Shown: one piece after another, positions 35,984-45,482 of the stretch
Numbering within the stretch: the first letter of the stretch is position 1
How the letters are laid out: every line of letters starts with the position of its first letter
Source of the DNA: Colwellia sp. E2M01
Lineage (GTDB): Bacteria; Pseudomonadota; Gammaproteobacteria; Enterobacterales; Alteromonadaceae
Assembly (NCBI RefSeq): GCF_018860585.1
Contig: NZ_JAHKPR010000036.1
Location: forward strand, 1-49,720
Reading direction: 5' to 3'
DNA length: 49,720 nt
The notes under the pieces: model-generated
What the model was told of the DNA's origin: nothing
Seen by the model: only the letters and a program-made list of their open reading frames with translations
Databases searched by the model: none
Made by a program: the position numbers and the translations under genes

Positions 35984-38299
35984 TTGTCATTTCATTGTAG
36001 TCTGCCACTTAAATATATTTGTGTGACATTCTTATTATTAATTTCTCTTCCTTCAATAGCGCTTGAAAAAGTCTCGTTACAATTAAAATGGATGCATCAA
36101 TTTCAATTTTCCGGATATTACATGGCAAAAGAGAAAGGTTTTTATACGGATGAAGGGTTTGATGTTGAGATTAGAGAACGCAACCCCAAAACATTGCCCT
36201 TTGATGATGTAAACTCTGGTAATGCGGATTATGGTATTGCCGACTCGAGTGTTGTTTTAGAACGGTTAAAAGGAAGCCCCATTGTCATTGCTTCTACGGT
36301 ATTTCAAGAAAGCCCATTGGTTTTCATATCGTTAAAAGAGAAAAATATTACTAGTGTTTATGATTTAGCAAGTAAGCGAATTATGTTTCAACGCAGTTCT
36401 GATGACGCAGCTTTAATAGCAATGATAATGCTCGCAGGAATAGATGAAACTCAATACACCCTGATTCCGCATAGTTTTGACGATAGAGCAGTCGAGCAAC
36501 AAAATGTGGACGTGGTTTCAGCTTATAAAACCAATCAAGTGCTCAAATATAAAGAATTAAATATAGCTCTTAATGTACTCGATCCAAGTAGTTACGGTAT
36601 TGATTTTTATGGTGATTTAATTTTTACTACGGAAACTAATGTAAAAAAACAGCCTGAACGAGTAAAAGCCTTTGTAAGAGCAAGCTTAAAAGGCTGGCAG
36701 TATGCATTAGATCATCCAGAAGAAACGGTAGATTTAATTCTTAAAAAATATAATCCGCAATCGGATAGAAAACAGTTGCTACTCGAAGCCGCAGGTACTA
36801 AAAATAGTATTAAGTTAAATTATGTGCCTTTAGGTACTATGCATGAACAACGTTTTAATCGTATTGCTAGTATTTATAAAGATTTAGGTCTAGTTGATAA
36901 ATCTAGTACTCTAGAGGGACTGACTTTAACTAGTTATGAAAAGCAAACTAATCAGCTTAGTACGCAAACACTTATTATAATATTTACAGTGGTTGCTTTA
37001 TTAATTCTGGTCTTGGTCATCGTTATTATTTTTAACGCCAAATTAAACAGGCTAGTTTTAGAAAAAACGAATGCATTATCGTTAAGTAATACCGAATTGG
37101 CTAACAATATAGAAGAAATTAATCAAAAAAATAGCCAGTTAGAGATTGCGAAATTAGAAGCTGACAATGCGAACCAAGTAAAATCATTTTTTCTGGCTAA
37201 TATGAGTCATGAAATAAGAACACCAATGAATGGCATATACGGTAGCTTACAAGTTCTGAGTCAAAAAATGAATGTAGGTGAAGATAAAATGCTTATTGAG
37301 CAGGCACTTTTTTCTTCAAGATGTTTATTGACCGTTATTAATGACATTCTGGACATTTCCAAAATGGAAGAAGGGAAATTATCCGTTGAAATATCTCCTT
37401 TTGATTTAACTGAACTCACTAACTCCGTTATTTATGATTTAACACAAGCGAGTGTTGAGCAAGGTACTCAAATACGATTACAAGGAGAACATAAAACACA
37501 AGCATGGTTTGGTGATCCTGTTCGTATAAGGCAAATTTTACTAAACATTTTAGGTAACTCAATTAAATTTACGAAAAGAGGTACTGTTAATGTAACCATA
37601 AATAGCCAAGGCGATAATAAAGTTATTATTGAAATTTCTGATTCAGGTATTGGCATGAATGAAGAAATGTTAAATAAGTTATTTCAGCGCTTTGAACAAG
37701 CCGATGCTTCAACTACTCGTAAATATGGAGGTACAGGATTAGGGCTAGCTATTAGTAAATCACTTATCGACCTTATGAAAGGAACTATTAACGTTGAAAG
37801 TAAGGAAGGCAAAGGCAGTCGCTTTATTATCACTCTTCCATTAAGTCGAGCAAATATTGAAGATGTTAAGCAAAATAATGGAAATAAATCACGCCACACA
37901 AACCTCGATTTAACAGGTAAAACAATCTTGATTGCCGAAGATAATAAAATTAATCAAGTAATTATCAAAAAAATGCTGAGCAATACGAATGCAAAATTGA
38001 TAGTTGTTGAAAATGGTTTGCTGGCCGTAGAGACTTTTAAAAGTTTAAGTGAAGAAAATGAAATAGATAAAAAATTATCTATTGATTTGATTTTAATGGA
38101 CATACAAATGCCGGTAATGGACGGAATTACCGCGTGTAAAGCACTTAAGTCGACACCTAGTTGCCCTCCTATTATTGCGCTTACGGCGAATGTTATGACT
38201 AAAGATATTTCACATTACCTAGAGTCTGGTTTTGATGGTCATATAGGTAAACCAGTCGAATTAGAGAGTCTATATAAAGTGCTAGCTGAGCAACTTTGA
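35984..38299 (+). CDS. Hybrid histidine kinase with THI5/NMT1-like periplasmic sensor
   Basis: The 771-residue protein has a signal/anchor (about 9-26), a periplasmic solute-binding domain of the NMT1/THI5/SsuA kind ([22 protein letters not shown]; about 28-300), a membrane helix (about 324-346), a coiled coil, HisKA with phospho-His409 ([15 protein letters not shown]), HATPase_c ([20 protein letters not shown]) and a C-terminal receiver with phospho-acceptor Asp706 ([11 protein letters not shown]). The sensor resembles binding proteins for pyrimidine-type or aliphatic sulfonate ligands, so it may sense such a nutrient. The start is TTG at 35984 with TAAGG 8 bp upstream. No response regulator gene or ABC transporter is adjacent, so its output partner is elsewhere. 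Confidence 0.9.
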   Translation: MSFHCSLPLKYICVTFLLLISLPSIALEKVSLQLKWMHQFQFSGYYMAKEKGFYTDEGFDVEIRERNPKTLPFDDVNSGNADYGIADSSVVLERLKGSPIVIASTVFQESPLVFISLKEKNITSVYDLASKRIMFQRSSDDAALIAMIMLAGIDETQYTLIPHSFDDRAVEQQNVDVVSAYKTNQVLKYKELNIALNVLDPSSYGIDFYGDLIFTTETNVKKQPERVKAFVRASLKGWQYALDHPEETVDLILKKYNPQSDRKQLLLEAAGTKNSIKLNYVPLGTMHEQRFNRIASIYKDLGLVDKSSTLEGLTLTSYEKQTNQLSTQTLIIIFTVVALLILVLVIVIIFNAKLNRLVLEKTNALSLSNTELANNIEEINQKNSQLEIAKLEADNANQVKSFFLANMSHEIRTPMNGIYGSLQVLSQKMNVGEDKMLIEQALFSSRCLLTVINDILDISKMEEGKLSVEISPFDLTELTNSVIYDLTQASVEQGTQIRLQGEHKTQAWFGDPVRIRQILLNILGNSIKFTKRGTVNVTINSQGDNKVIIEISDSGIGMNEEMLNKLFQRFEQADASTTRKYGGTGLGLAISKSLIDLMKGTINVESKEGKGSRFIITLPLSRANIEDVKQNNGNKSRHTNLDLTGKTILIAEDNKINQVIIKKMLSNTNAKLIVVENGLLAVETFKSLSEENEIDKKLSIDLILMDIQMPVMDGITACKALKSTPSCPPIIALTANVMTKDISHYLESGFDGHIGKPVELESLYKVLAEQL

Positions 38300-38333
38300 A
38301 GCTGAGCAATTTTGAAGCTGAACAATTTTGAAG
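38286..38333. repeat. Threefold 16-bp tandem repeat across the kinase stop codon
   Basis: Three copies of ctgagcaattttgaag (two or fewer mismatches) run 38286-38301, 38302-38317 and 38318-38333. The first encodes the kinase C-terminus (AEQL-stop); copies two and three repeat that end after the stop. Confidence 0.95.
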
Positions 38334-38367
38334 TAACAGCACGTTAATAACATAAACGTGCTGTTAC
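38333..38367. terminator. Bidirectional terminator between the kinase and phosphorylase genes
   Basis: Perfect 13-bp arms gtaacagcacgtt (38333-38345) and aacgtgctgttac (38355-38367) with a 9-nt loop lie between convergent genes ending at 38299 and 38376. The plus side is followed by a short T-rich stretch; the minus side by an interrupted one. Confidence 0.75.
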
Positions 38368-38375
38368 TGCAGCTT

Positions 38376-40145
38376 TTAGCTTGTTATCGGGTTGTTTGCT
38401 ATCCATACCGTTTGATATGGCGCTAAGGTTATTTCTTCTGTTAATTCGGTAATAACAGTGTTGCTTATCAACTCAAGCCAAGATTCCGTAATAATTAGGT
38501 TTAACTCAGCTAAAGGCAATTGCAATGGTTGATTAGTTATATTACTTACACAAAAAATACTTTGTTTTCTATCTCTACTTTGTCGCCAAAAGCCAAACAG
38601 TTGTAAGCCTAAATGTAATGTAAATTGCGTTGCATTAGGGTGAAAAGCAGGCTGGTTTATTCTAATATTTAATAAAGATTTTAATGTACTAAGTACTTTG
38701 GCATGATGTAGTGAATTATCAGCAAGTGCAGCAGCTAATTCATCTTCATCCCAACGATGCCTATTAATAGAACGGTTATGATGGGTATTCGCTAATTTTT
38801 GATAATCATTTTGGGTGCCTAACAAACTATGAATATAAACCCCTGGTATACCTTCAAGAGCAAACATGATGGCATGAGCACAAATAAAACGTTCAAAATT
38901 CCATTCATCTTTACCGTCAATAGTGCCTTGCATAGCATCATAAAGTGAAATATTCATTTCATAGGCTTTTTGTTCGCCAGCGTCTGAAGTACGCCAAGAT
39001 ATTTTGCCGCCAAAATCTTGTACTGTTTGTACCAGCTTCTCTATTTCATCATCATGCAATAACCCTTCAGCAGGGCGTAAACCAATACCGTCGTGGGAAG
39101 CTAAAAAGTTAAAATACATAGTGCCGTCTTGTGATGGCGGCATACACATTAACCAGCGCTTTAAATACAAACAACTTCCTGTTAGTAGGGTGTTTAGTAA
39201 TAATGGTGGTAATGAAAAATTATAAATACCGTGTGCTTCGTTAGCATTACCGAAATAGGTTAAGTTTTGCGTATTGGGGATATTCGTTTCGGTAATGATA
39301 ATGGCGTGTTCTTCTACCGATTCAATGAGGGTTCTTAATAAGCGTACCGCTTCATGGGTTTGCGCTAAGTTAATGCTGGTGGTGCCGGGTATTTTCCATA
39401 AAAAGGCAATCGCATCAAGGCGGAATATTTTAACGCCGGCATCAAGGTATTGTTTGATAATAGTGGTAAAGGCTTTTAAAACTTCGGGGTTTCTAAAGTC
39501 AAAATCAACTTGGTCGTGACTAAAGGTACACCAGACAAATTTTTTGCCGTTGCCTGTTTCTACTTCTTTTAATAGCGGTGAAGTACGTGGGCGAACAACT
39601 TCTGACAAGTCATCGTCGGGTAGGGCGGTAAAGAAATAGTCGCTCCCTTGTCCTTCGCCTTTTACAAAGTTGTCGAACCAAGCGCTACGACTTGAACAAT
39701 GATTGATAACTAAATCTGACATTAGGTGATAATTTTGGCTAATATCTTCAATGTCGTTCCAAGTTCCCAGTGATTCATTTACCGATGAATAGTCGATAAC
39801 GGCAAAGCCATCGTCAGAGCTATACGGAAAAAAAGGTAAAATATGTACACTGTTAATCGTGTCTTTAATGGTTGCATCTAAAAAGGTTTTTAGTGTGTGT
39901 AACGGTGCTTCTGCCTCTTTAATAACACTGTCGCCATAGGTGATCAAAATAATATCTTTTTCAGACCAATGATTTTTATAAGGCTTTTGGATCTCGCTAG
40001 TGTTAGACAGCTCCATAATGTCTAACAGTGACTGAGCGATGTCTTCATGCGATTGCTCAAGTTCAATCCCTTGATAAATAGTGGCAAGCTGTTGGGTTAG
40101 CTTGTCTCTTAATGCATGCTCTAGTGGATTGGTCGGTGTAGTCAT
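38376..40145 (-). CDS. GH13_18 phosphorylase, probable glucosylglycerate phosphorylase (YcjM-like)
   Basis: The 589-residue enzyme has the GH13 triad: nucleophile Asp in [12 protein letters not shown], acid/base Glu in IITETNIP and the Asp of [14 protein letters not shown]13_18 contains sucrose phosphorylase and relatives. Length and motifs ([47 protein letters not shown]) resemble E. coli YcjM, a glucosylglycerate phosphorylase, more than the shorter sucrose phosphorylases (about 490-500). The neighbours (GT81 synthase, HAD phosphatase, glycerate kinase) fit reversible phosphorolysis of glucosylglycerate to glucose-1-phosphate and glycerate. The exact acceptor specificity is inferred from context. 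Confidence 0.85.
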   Translation of the reverse strand: MTTPTNPLEHALRDKLTQQLATIYQGIELEQSHEDIAQSLLDIMELSNTSEIQKPYKNHWSEKDIILITYGDSVIKEAEAPLHTLKTFLDATIKDTINSVHILPFFPYSSDDGFAVIDYSSVNESLGTWNDIEDISQNYHLMSDLVINHCSSRSAWFDNFVKGEGQGSDYFFTALPDDDLSEVVRPRTSPLLKEVETGNGKKFVWCTFSHDQVDFDFRNPEVLKAFTTIIKQYLDAGVKIFRLDAIAFLWKIPGTTSINLAQTHEAVRLLRTLIESVEEHAIIITETNIPNTQNLTYFGNANEAHGIYNFSLPPLLLNTLLTGSCLYLKRWLMCMPPSQDGTMYFNFLASHDGIGLRPAEGLLHDDEIEKLVQTVQDFGGKISWRTSDAGEQKAYEMNISLYDAMQGTIDGKDEWNFERFICAHAIMFALEGIPGVYIHSLLGTQNDYQKLANTHHNRSINRHRWDEDELAAALADNSLHHAKVLSTLKSLLNIRINQPAFHPNATQFTLHLGLQLFGFWRQSRDRKQSIFCVSNITNQPLQLPLAELNLIITESWLELISNTVITELTEEITLAPYQTVWIANNPITS

Positions 40146-40262
40146 TATTTCACCTCATTGTTTAAGAGTGGTTTAAAAGGGTTGTTGCTTGTTTATTTGA
40201 TGATTTGTATAAAACGATAAAAGCCATAAAATATAAATTTAATGGCTTGGTGTTATTTAACC

Positions 40263-40284
40263 GTGAGCACATGCATGCGCTCAC
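40263..40284. other. 22-bp near-perfect palindrome after gpgS
   Basis: The sequence starts gtgagcacatgc and pairs with atgcgctcac, ten of eleven base pairs around the centre at 40273/40274. It lies 20 bp after the gpgS stop in the gap before the phosphorylase gene. No T-run follows, so an operator or processing hairpin is as likely as a terminator. A second loose stem (aagccat/atggctt, 40221-40248) lies beside it. Confidence 0.45.
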
Positions 40285-40305
40285 ATATAGTTAATTTAGT
40301 TATTT

Positions 40306-41532
40306 TTACGCTTGATTAAACTCTTCGTTATCTAACTCAACCGCTTCTTTTAATTGCGTTAAAATATCAGGAATAGCGCTGATCACTCGGTTCCACGATG
40401 GAATAAATGGTGTATCCATTGGTTGCTCTAAAAAGGTGCTACCAGCGGTAATGATGTTTTGTGCAAACATTTCTACCGCTTCTTCTTCGCTATGAATATC
40501 CAGAGTTAAACCATTCATCATGGCGTCATTACGGTAAGTTTCGACGTAATCTAAAGCAATACGATAATAAGTGGCTTTCAGTGTTCTAAACTTTTCAGCA
40601 GTAAAGGTTTCACCTTGAGTGGCTAATTTACGAATAAATGATTTACTGATGTCGACAGACATTTTTGATAAACCACCTTGATCATTGCCTAACGACATAT
40701 CTTGATGTTTATGATCATAGGTTGGGGCAATATCTACTTGGCATATTCTGTTCGATGAATAATTACGATACATCTCTGATAACACGCCAATTTCTAATCC
40801 CCAATCGCTAGGAATACGAATATCGCTCAGTACATCTCTGCGAAATGAAAACTCACCAGCTAATGGGTATAAAAAGCTGTCCATATATTCAAGGTAATCA
40901 CAATGACCTACGGTTTTTTTCAAGGCTTTAATTAATGGTGTTACCAATAAACGTGATACTCGACCATTAATTTTGCCGTTGGCAACACGGGCATAATAAC
41001 CTTTTGAAAATTCATAATTAAACAGTGGGTTTGCAACAGGGTAAAGTAAACGGTCTAATAAATCACGCTCGTAAGTGAGTATGTCACAATCATGTAAGGC
41101 AACTGACTCAGCCTTGCCCGACGCTAAAATGTAGCCCATGCAATACCAAACATTACGGCCTTTTCCTAGCTCTTTTGGTGCTAACCCTAAAGCTTGTAAT
41201 TTTGCATCAATTGCTTGTAAGCGAGGACCGTCATTCCATAAAACGCGGTGATGTTGTGGCAGTTCACCAAAAAATGACAAGGCATGTTTATATTGTGCTA
41301 AATCGGCGCGATCTAAACCAATGACAATTTCAGATAAATATTCAACACCTTTAAGTTTACTAATAATGTCAGGTAAAGCTTTACCTTCTAACTCGGAAAA
41401 TAAAGATGGTAGAATGAGACCTAAAGGACGTGTTTTAGAAAACGATAATAGTTCAGCGGCCATATCCTTAGGATCTCGCTGTGCTAAATTATGTAGAGTT
41501 GTTACGGTACCGTTTTGATAGAAATCAGCCAT
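40306..41532 (-). CDS. gpgS: Glucosyl-3-phosphoglycerate synthase (GT81)
   Basis: GpgS transfers glucose from a nucleotide sugar to 3-phosphoglycerate, giving glucosyl-3-phosphoglycerate. The 408-residue GT-A enzyme has the metal/nucleotide DxD in VALHDCDILTYERDLL, the GKGRNVWYCMGYILASG acceptor region, DYLEYMDSFLYPLAGEFSFRRDVL, and IPSDWGLEIGVLSEMYRN, as in bacterial GpgS. It sits between the phosphatase and the phosphorylase genes. The name of the nucleotide sugar cannot be read from the sequence; GpgS enzymes often accept several. Confidence 0.87.
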   Translation of the reverse strand: MADFYQNGTVTTLHNLAQRDPKDMAAELLSFSKTRPLGLILPSLFSELEGKALPDIISKLKGVEYLSEIVIGLDRADLAQYKHALSFFGELPQHHRVLWNDGPRLQAIDAKLQALGLAPKELGKGRNVWYCMGYILASGKAESVALHDCDILTYERDLLDRLLYPVANPLFNYEFSKGYYARVANGKINGRVSRLLVTPLIKALKKTVGHCDYLEYMDSFLYPLAGEFSFRRDVLSDIRIPSDWGLEIGVLSEMYRNYSSNRICQVDIAPTYDHKHQDMSLGNDQGGLSKMSVDISKSFIRKLATQGETFTAEKFRTLKATYYRIALDYVETYRNDAMMNGLTLDIHSEEEAVEMFAQNIITAGSTFLEQPMDTPFIPSWNRVISAIPDILTQLKEAVELDNEEFNQA

Positions 41533-41623
41533 GATTTACCTCTTAAGTTATTGTATTTATTTATATAGTTATATTTCTTAGTGTATTGTTTGAGTTACGT
41601 GTTTATTATTCAGTGAGTGATTA

Positions 41624-42490
41624 TTAAGTTAATTGCTCAACTAACAAGCTTTGAATTGCTTCAGCCCAACCTTCTGGACCATATAAACTTGTTTGCGTAG
41701 TCATTTTTTGACGATGCAGTGAAGGAAAGTCATGCACAGGGGATTTTATTTGTACGGCAATATCTGCAGCTTCTAACATTGCCGTGTCATTTTCTCCATC
41801 ACCAAGGGCAATAGTACATAATGAAGGTGTAACCACGTGCGATTGGTTAGCCGCAGAGCTACACGCTATGTAATGCTCTAAATATTGCTCGGCTAGCCAC
41901 AACATTGCTTGGCCTTTATCGCAATAACCTCCAAGATGAAGAAAACGCCCCCCTTGTACAACATTAGCACCCAAATCAATCATATGATTTATAAAGACGT
42001 CTTTAGTTTCTTCATCACCTAACCATTGAATCGGCTCGCCATATTGACGTTGTTTAGCGCGTTCGGCATCTTCAATGCTTAAACCTGTTAATAAAGCTAA
42101 TTCAGATTCAGACATGGCAGAAAATCCTTGGAAGTTTCCGCTGAATTTTTTGCCTTCTGTAGACAGCAAGGATAACCAATGCGCAACAGGTAAACAAAAA
42201 GACTTAACCCAGTACTTACCTACAACTTTTGTATCATCGGGTTGCGAAGCAAAAGTACCTATTGGAATATAAACAGCAGCACCATTTTCGATAATAAAAG
42301 GTGTATCTAACTGTAAATCCTGAATAATTGTTTCTAATTCAGCGTATGTTTTACTGGTATTTAAAATAACGGGAATGTCAGCACTCTTTAGTTGTGCTAA
42401 CGTTTCACTTGCCGCAATCGATTGATAAGTATAATGGTCAAGCAGCGTACCGTCTAAATCACTGAATATAATTCGCTTTATTTGACTCAT
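41624..42490 (-). CDS. HAD phosphatase, mannosyl/glucosyl-3-phosphoglycerate phosphatase family
   Basis: The 288-residue HAD enzyme shows FSDLDGTLLDHYTY at 9-22 with nucleophile Asp10 or near, NTSKTYAELETI, ENGAAVYIPIG, the MPGP cap region and the metal motif ALGDGENDTAMLEAADIAVQI. The mannosyl-3-phosphoglycerate phosphatase family also covers glucosyl-3-phosphoglycerate phosphatase (GpgP); the adjacent GpgS makes that the likely role, releasing glucosylglycerate. Its start overlaps the glycerate kinase gene by 4 bp (ATGA). Confidence 0.85.
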   Translation of the reverse strand: MSQIKRIIFSDLDGTLLDHYTYQSIAASETLAQLKSADIPVILNTSKTYAELETIIQDLQLDTPFIIENGAAVYIPIGTFASQPDDTKVVGKYWVKSFCLPVAHWLSLLSTEGKKFSGNFQGFSAMSESELALLTGLSIEDAERAKQRQYGEPIQWLGDEETKDVFINHMIDLGANVVQGGRFLHLGGYCDKGQAMLWLAEQYLEHYIACSSAANQSHVVTPSLCTIALGDGENDTAMLEAADIAVQIKSPVHDFPSLHRQKMTTQTSLYGPEGWAEAIQSLLVEQLT

Positions 42491-43380
42491 AGGCTTCCTG
42501 TTGTAACGTCGGTTAACGGAATATCAGTTATTTTACGATCATAGCCTAAATGAAAAATAGCGTCGGCAGAATTTGAAATAGTGTTACAGCCTTGCACACT
42601 TAAGCGTTGAAAATACTGAGTAAAGTTTAGTATTTGCGCCGGAGACATAATTTTAGAGTCACATAGACCAATATTTCGTGCTTTTAACTTTTCTTCTTGC
42701 TCTAAACGCCATTGATATACACAATCAAAAGACGGGGCTTGTAGTGCTAACCAAAAGTCCATTTTATGGTACAAAGGCTCATAAAAGTCTTTAAGCTGTT
42801 GGTTAACATAATTACGCCATTCACCGGTAAGGTCGTGTTGTAATTCAAGTTCATTAATAGGCGATTTTAACTGTTCGTCAGTTTGTGGCTGTACACCCCA
42901 ACACCAACCTTCTAATAAAATAATATCTACAGGCTTGTCAATTAAAGTCCATTCGCTTTCAGGAAACGGCTCATCAGTCGCTTTATTAAAACGAGGGATA
43001 GAGAAGCCGGTTTCGTGTGCTGCTAATTTCGATAAAGTCTCTTTAAGCGCAGTGATGTCATGAGTGCCTGGTACACCTCTAGTGGCAAGTAGTGGGTGTA
43101 TATCAGTCGCTAATTGCTGTCGTTTTTGACTGGTTAGGTAAAAATCATCTAAAGACATAACAACTACATTTAACTGATACTCAGCAATTAAGTAGCTTGC
43201 TATAAAGTCAGTAAGTGTTGACTTACCACTGCCTTGGCAACCATTTATACCAACAAAATAAGCATTGTCAGCTTGCTTGGATTGATTAAATATTCGATCG
43301 GCAAGAGGTTTGTAATAATCCTTTACCGTTAACCGAAAATTTTCAGGCAACTTGTGTTGTTTAATAAAATCTGAAAGCAT
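42487..43380 (-). CDS. P-loop glycerate kinase-like protein (D-glycerate 3-kinase family)
   Basis: The 297-residue protein has Walker A in FVGINGCQGSGKSTLTDFIA, a Walker B-like stretch (NVVVMSLDDFYLT), and the GTHD...LL, RFNKATDEPFPESEW and LLEGWCWGVQP motifs found in D-glycerate 3-kinases (GLYK) and related uridine kinase-like P-loop enzymes. It would make 3-phosphoglycerate from glycerate, the GpgS acceptor, completing a cycle with the phosphorylase product. It is the first gene of the four-gene cluster, and the promoter should lie in 43381-43633. GGTGAAAA precedes the ATG. Confidence 0.83.
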   Translation of the reverse strand: MLSDFIKQHKLPENFRLTVKDYYKPLADRIFNQSKQADNAYFVGINGCQGSGKSTLTDFIASYLIAEYQLNVVVMSLDDFYLTSQKRQQLATDIHPLLATRGVPGTHDITALKETLSKLAAHETGFSIPRFNKATDEPFPESEWTLIDKPVDIILLEGWCWGVQPQTDEQLKSPINELELQHDLTGEWRNYVNQQLKDFYEPLYHKMDFWLALQAPSFDCVYQWRLEQEEKLKARNIGLCDSKIMSPAQILNFTQYFQRLSVQGCNTISNSADAIFHLGYDRKITDIPLTDVTTGSL

Positions 43381-43633
43381 TTTTTCACCATGGATAATTA
43401 CTAAGTACTATTAACTGTATCAACTCTTATGCCATTTTTTCTTTGAAATAAGTTTTTAGGTTAACTTGTTGTTAATTAATGCTTATTTAAAGTTTTTTTA
43501 ATTTTTTAGTCGTGTGAAAGTATTTTAACTATACAGTGTAGTGCAGTAATTTGATTAGATTGCTTAATAATGGTGCAATTAAATGCTATTTATTAGAACC
43601 TCATAGTTATAGCTATATAACCTTAATGTGAAA

Positions 43634-44515
43634 TTATCTAGATAATCTAATTAGATTAAGTATGCGTGATTTAATAAAGCTTGTGCGACTTGTTTCTAAA
43701 GAAAGGCGGTTTTGACAAAGATAAAGCGTTTCATTTACTTCTTTAGATAAATAATGAATATTAATTTGGTTTTGTTTATTAAAGGCGTTAGCTGCGTGTA
43801 GCGGCAGTACGGTAAAACCTAGACCTCTACTTATCGGTTCAAGTATTAAGCTGATTTGATTAGAAAATCCAGCCTGTTTAAATTGATTAATATGTTCAAA
43901 TTCAGGGAAGTTTTTATTAAGTAACTGCTGTGTATGATATTCACCATCAGGGTGGTTAACAAAGCCAAGGTCTATTAATGTTTGCCAGTTTATTGCTTTA
44001 ATTTGGTGCGAAGTGATTAATACTAAAGGCTCTATACCTACACCAATGCTAGTTAATGAGGCATTTTTAGGTTGCTCTGTTACCAGTGCTATATCTACTT
44101 TTCTGTCGAGTAAATCCTGTTCAATACTTGCATTAGGTGCAAAGCGGTAATCAATGATTAACTTGGGATGTTGCATTTGAATATCTAATAACTGTGGATA
44201 GAGTTTTAAGCCGACACTACCTGGGGTCATTATTTTTACTGTGCCTATTAGTGGATCATCTTGTTTAATTAATGTTGTTATCTCCTCAGAGCTTTTAAGT
44301 AAGCTTTGTCCTTGTTGATAAAGCTTCATACCAGCATCCGTTAAGGAAAATGACTTACCTTCACGGATTAATAACTGTGTATCTAACGATTGTTCTAATT
44401 TTTTGATCTGCTGACTCACCCCTGATTGCGTCATAAATAGCTTATCAGCGGTTTTAGTAAAGTGATTAATATCAACAAGGCTACAAAAGGTTTTTAACCA
44501 AACAAGATTTATCAT
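43634..44515 (-). CDS. LysR family regulator
   Basis: The 293-residue protein has LysR features: MINLVWLKTFCSLVDINHFT, KLFMTQSGVSQQIKKLEQSL as helix-turn-helix, and an effector-binding domain. It is divergent from the VOC-family gene at 44633, whose expression it probably controls. It is also adjacent to the glucosylglycerate cluster in the same direction but separated by a 250-bp gap, so control of that cluster is less likely. Confidence 0.87.
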   Translation of the reverse strand: MINLVWLKTFCSLVDINHFTKTADKLFMTQSGVSQQIKKLEQSLDTQLLIREGKSFSLTDAGMKLYQQGQSLLKSSEEITTLIKQDDPLIGTVKIMTPGSVGLKLYPQLLDIQMQHPKLIIDYRFAPNASIEQDLLDRKVDIALVTEQPKNASLTSIGVGIEPLVLITSHQIKAINWQTLIDLGFVNHPDGEYHTQQLLNKNFPEFEHINQFKQAGFSNQISLILEPISRGLGFTVLPLHAANAFNKQNQINIHYLSKEVNETLYLCQNRLSLETSRTSFIKSRILNLIRLSR

Positions 44516-44532
44516 TACAAAATGTACTTATA

Positions 44533-44547
44533 ATTATGATTTATAAT
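44533..44547. promoter_or_regulatory. Candidate LysR operator
   Basis: Dyad attat-N5-ataat, a T-N11-A type site, lies in the 117-bp gap between the divergent LysR and VOC genes, 18 bp upstream of the regulator start. Confidence 0.4.
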
Positions 44548-44632
44548 AATTGTACGTAATTAATAGGCAGGCGTAAACTTTCCTTACTAAGAGGATTATC
44601 GATAATCATTAAATGATAAAGAGGAAGTAATT

Positions 44633-45133
44633 ATGAGCAAAGCATATCCAAGAGCATTTTCACACATTGGTATTTCAGTACCAGATGTAGACGCCGCCTT
44701 AAAATTTTATACCGAAGTGTTAGGTTGGTATGAAATTATGAAACCAACCATTATCGAAGAAGATGACAGCCCTATTGGTGAAATGTGTACTGACGTATTT
44801 GGTGCTAACTGGGGTAAATTTAAAATTGCTCACATGTCTACGGGCGATAGAATAGGTGTGGAGATTTTTGAATTTGCTAATCAAGAAAACCCAGAAGATA
44901 ACTTTGAATATTGGAAAACAGGCGTGTTTCATTTTTGTGTGCAAGATCCAAACTTAGAAGAACTAGTTGAGAAAATTGTTGCCGCAGGCGGTAAAAAACG
45001 TATGGCAGAGCCACGTTATTATTATCCAGGTGAAAAACCTTACCGTATGATTTACATGGAAGACCCGTTTGGTAATATCTTAGAAATATACAGCCATAGT
45101 TATGAATTAACTTATGCAGCAGGTGCTTATTAA
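44633..45133 (+). CDS. VOC superfamily (glyoxalase/dioxygenase-like) protein
   Basis: The 166-residue protein has two beta-alpha-beta-beta-beta units of the vicinal-oxygen-chelate fold. Visible metal-ligand candidates are His12 (FSHIGISVPDVD), Glu77 region (GVEIFEF), His101 region (GVFHFCVQD) and Glu in NILEIYSHSYEL. The YYYPGEKPYRMIYMEDPFGN stretch is typical of a lactoylglutathione-lyase-like subgroup with unassigned substrate. It is alone downstream of a LysR-controlled divergent promoter and is followed by a structured 349-bp gap. Confidence 0.85.
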   Translation: MSKAYPRAFSHIGISVPDVDAALKFYTEVLGWYEIMKPTIIEEDDSPIGEMCTDVFGANWGKFKIAHMSTGDRIGVEIFEFANQENPEDNFEYWKTGVFHFCVQDPNLEELVEKIVAAGGKKRMAEPRYYYPGEKPYRMIYMEDPFGNILEIYSHSYELTYAAGAY

Positions 45134-45482
45134 TTAACTTCTAGATTGGATACAAATTTTGAAATTTTTGGTGACTTATATCTTTACTTGCATTATTAAT
45201 TTCTATTTTGTCGCGGTGGCGACGACACCAAGAGGGATGCTGCCTCCGGCATCCCTCTTGACTCCCTCGGAGCTGCTGCTCAAGTGTTATCCTACATTCA
45301 AGTCAATATTTTCGACTTAACAGTAATGAAGGCACATCCATGTGCAACATTACTTTTTCCATCATCCATGATGGAAATAAGTGAATATTGTCTTTCACTC
45401 CGGCACTTGAGCCAAGCAGACTGGGTGTTTTTTGAGGATGCAGTGTTTATCTTGTAATACAATACTTTTTGGGATATTTCGA
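45134..45482. repeat. Highly structured intergenic element
   Basis: This gap contains no credible ORF but several perfect inverted repeats: gtcgc/gcgac at 45210-45223, a 12-bp stem caagagggatgc/gcatccctcttg at 45229-45260, and an outer 9-bp arm gctcaagtg (45278-45286) / cacttgagc (45405-45413) enclosing nested stems agtaatg/cattact (45322-45354, with gcacat/atgtgc inside) and ccatcat/atgatgg (45360-45375). Local GC is higher than in neighbouring gaps. It may be a dispersed miniature element or a structured RNA; the first hairpins could also terminate the VOC gene. Confidence 0.55.

Noticed and set aside
38376..40145. Sucrose phosphorylase as the name
   Set aside because: Length, YcjM-like motifs and the GpgS/phosphatase/glycerate kinase neighbours favour glucosylglycerate phosphorylase; sucrose cannot be excluded without assay.
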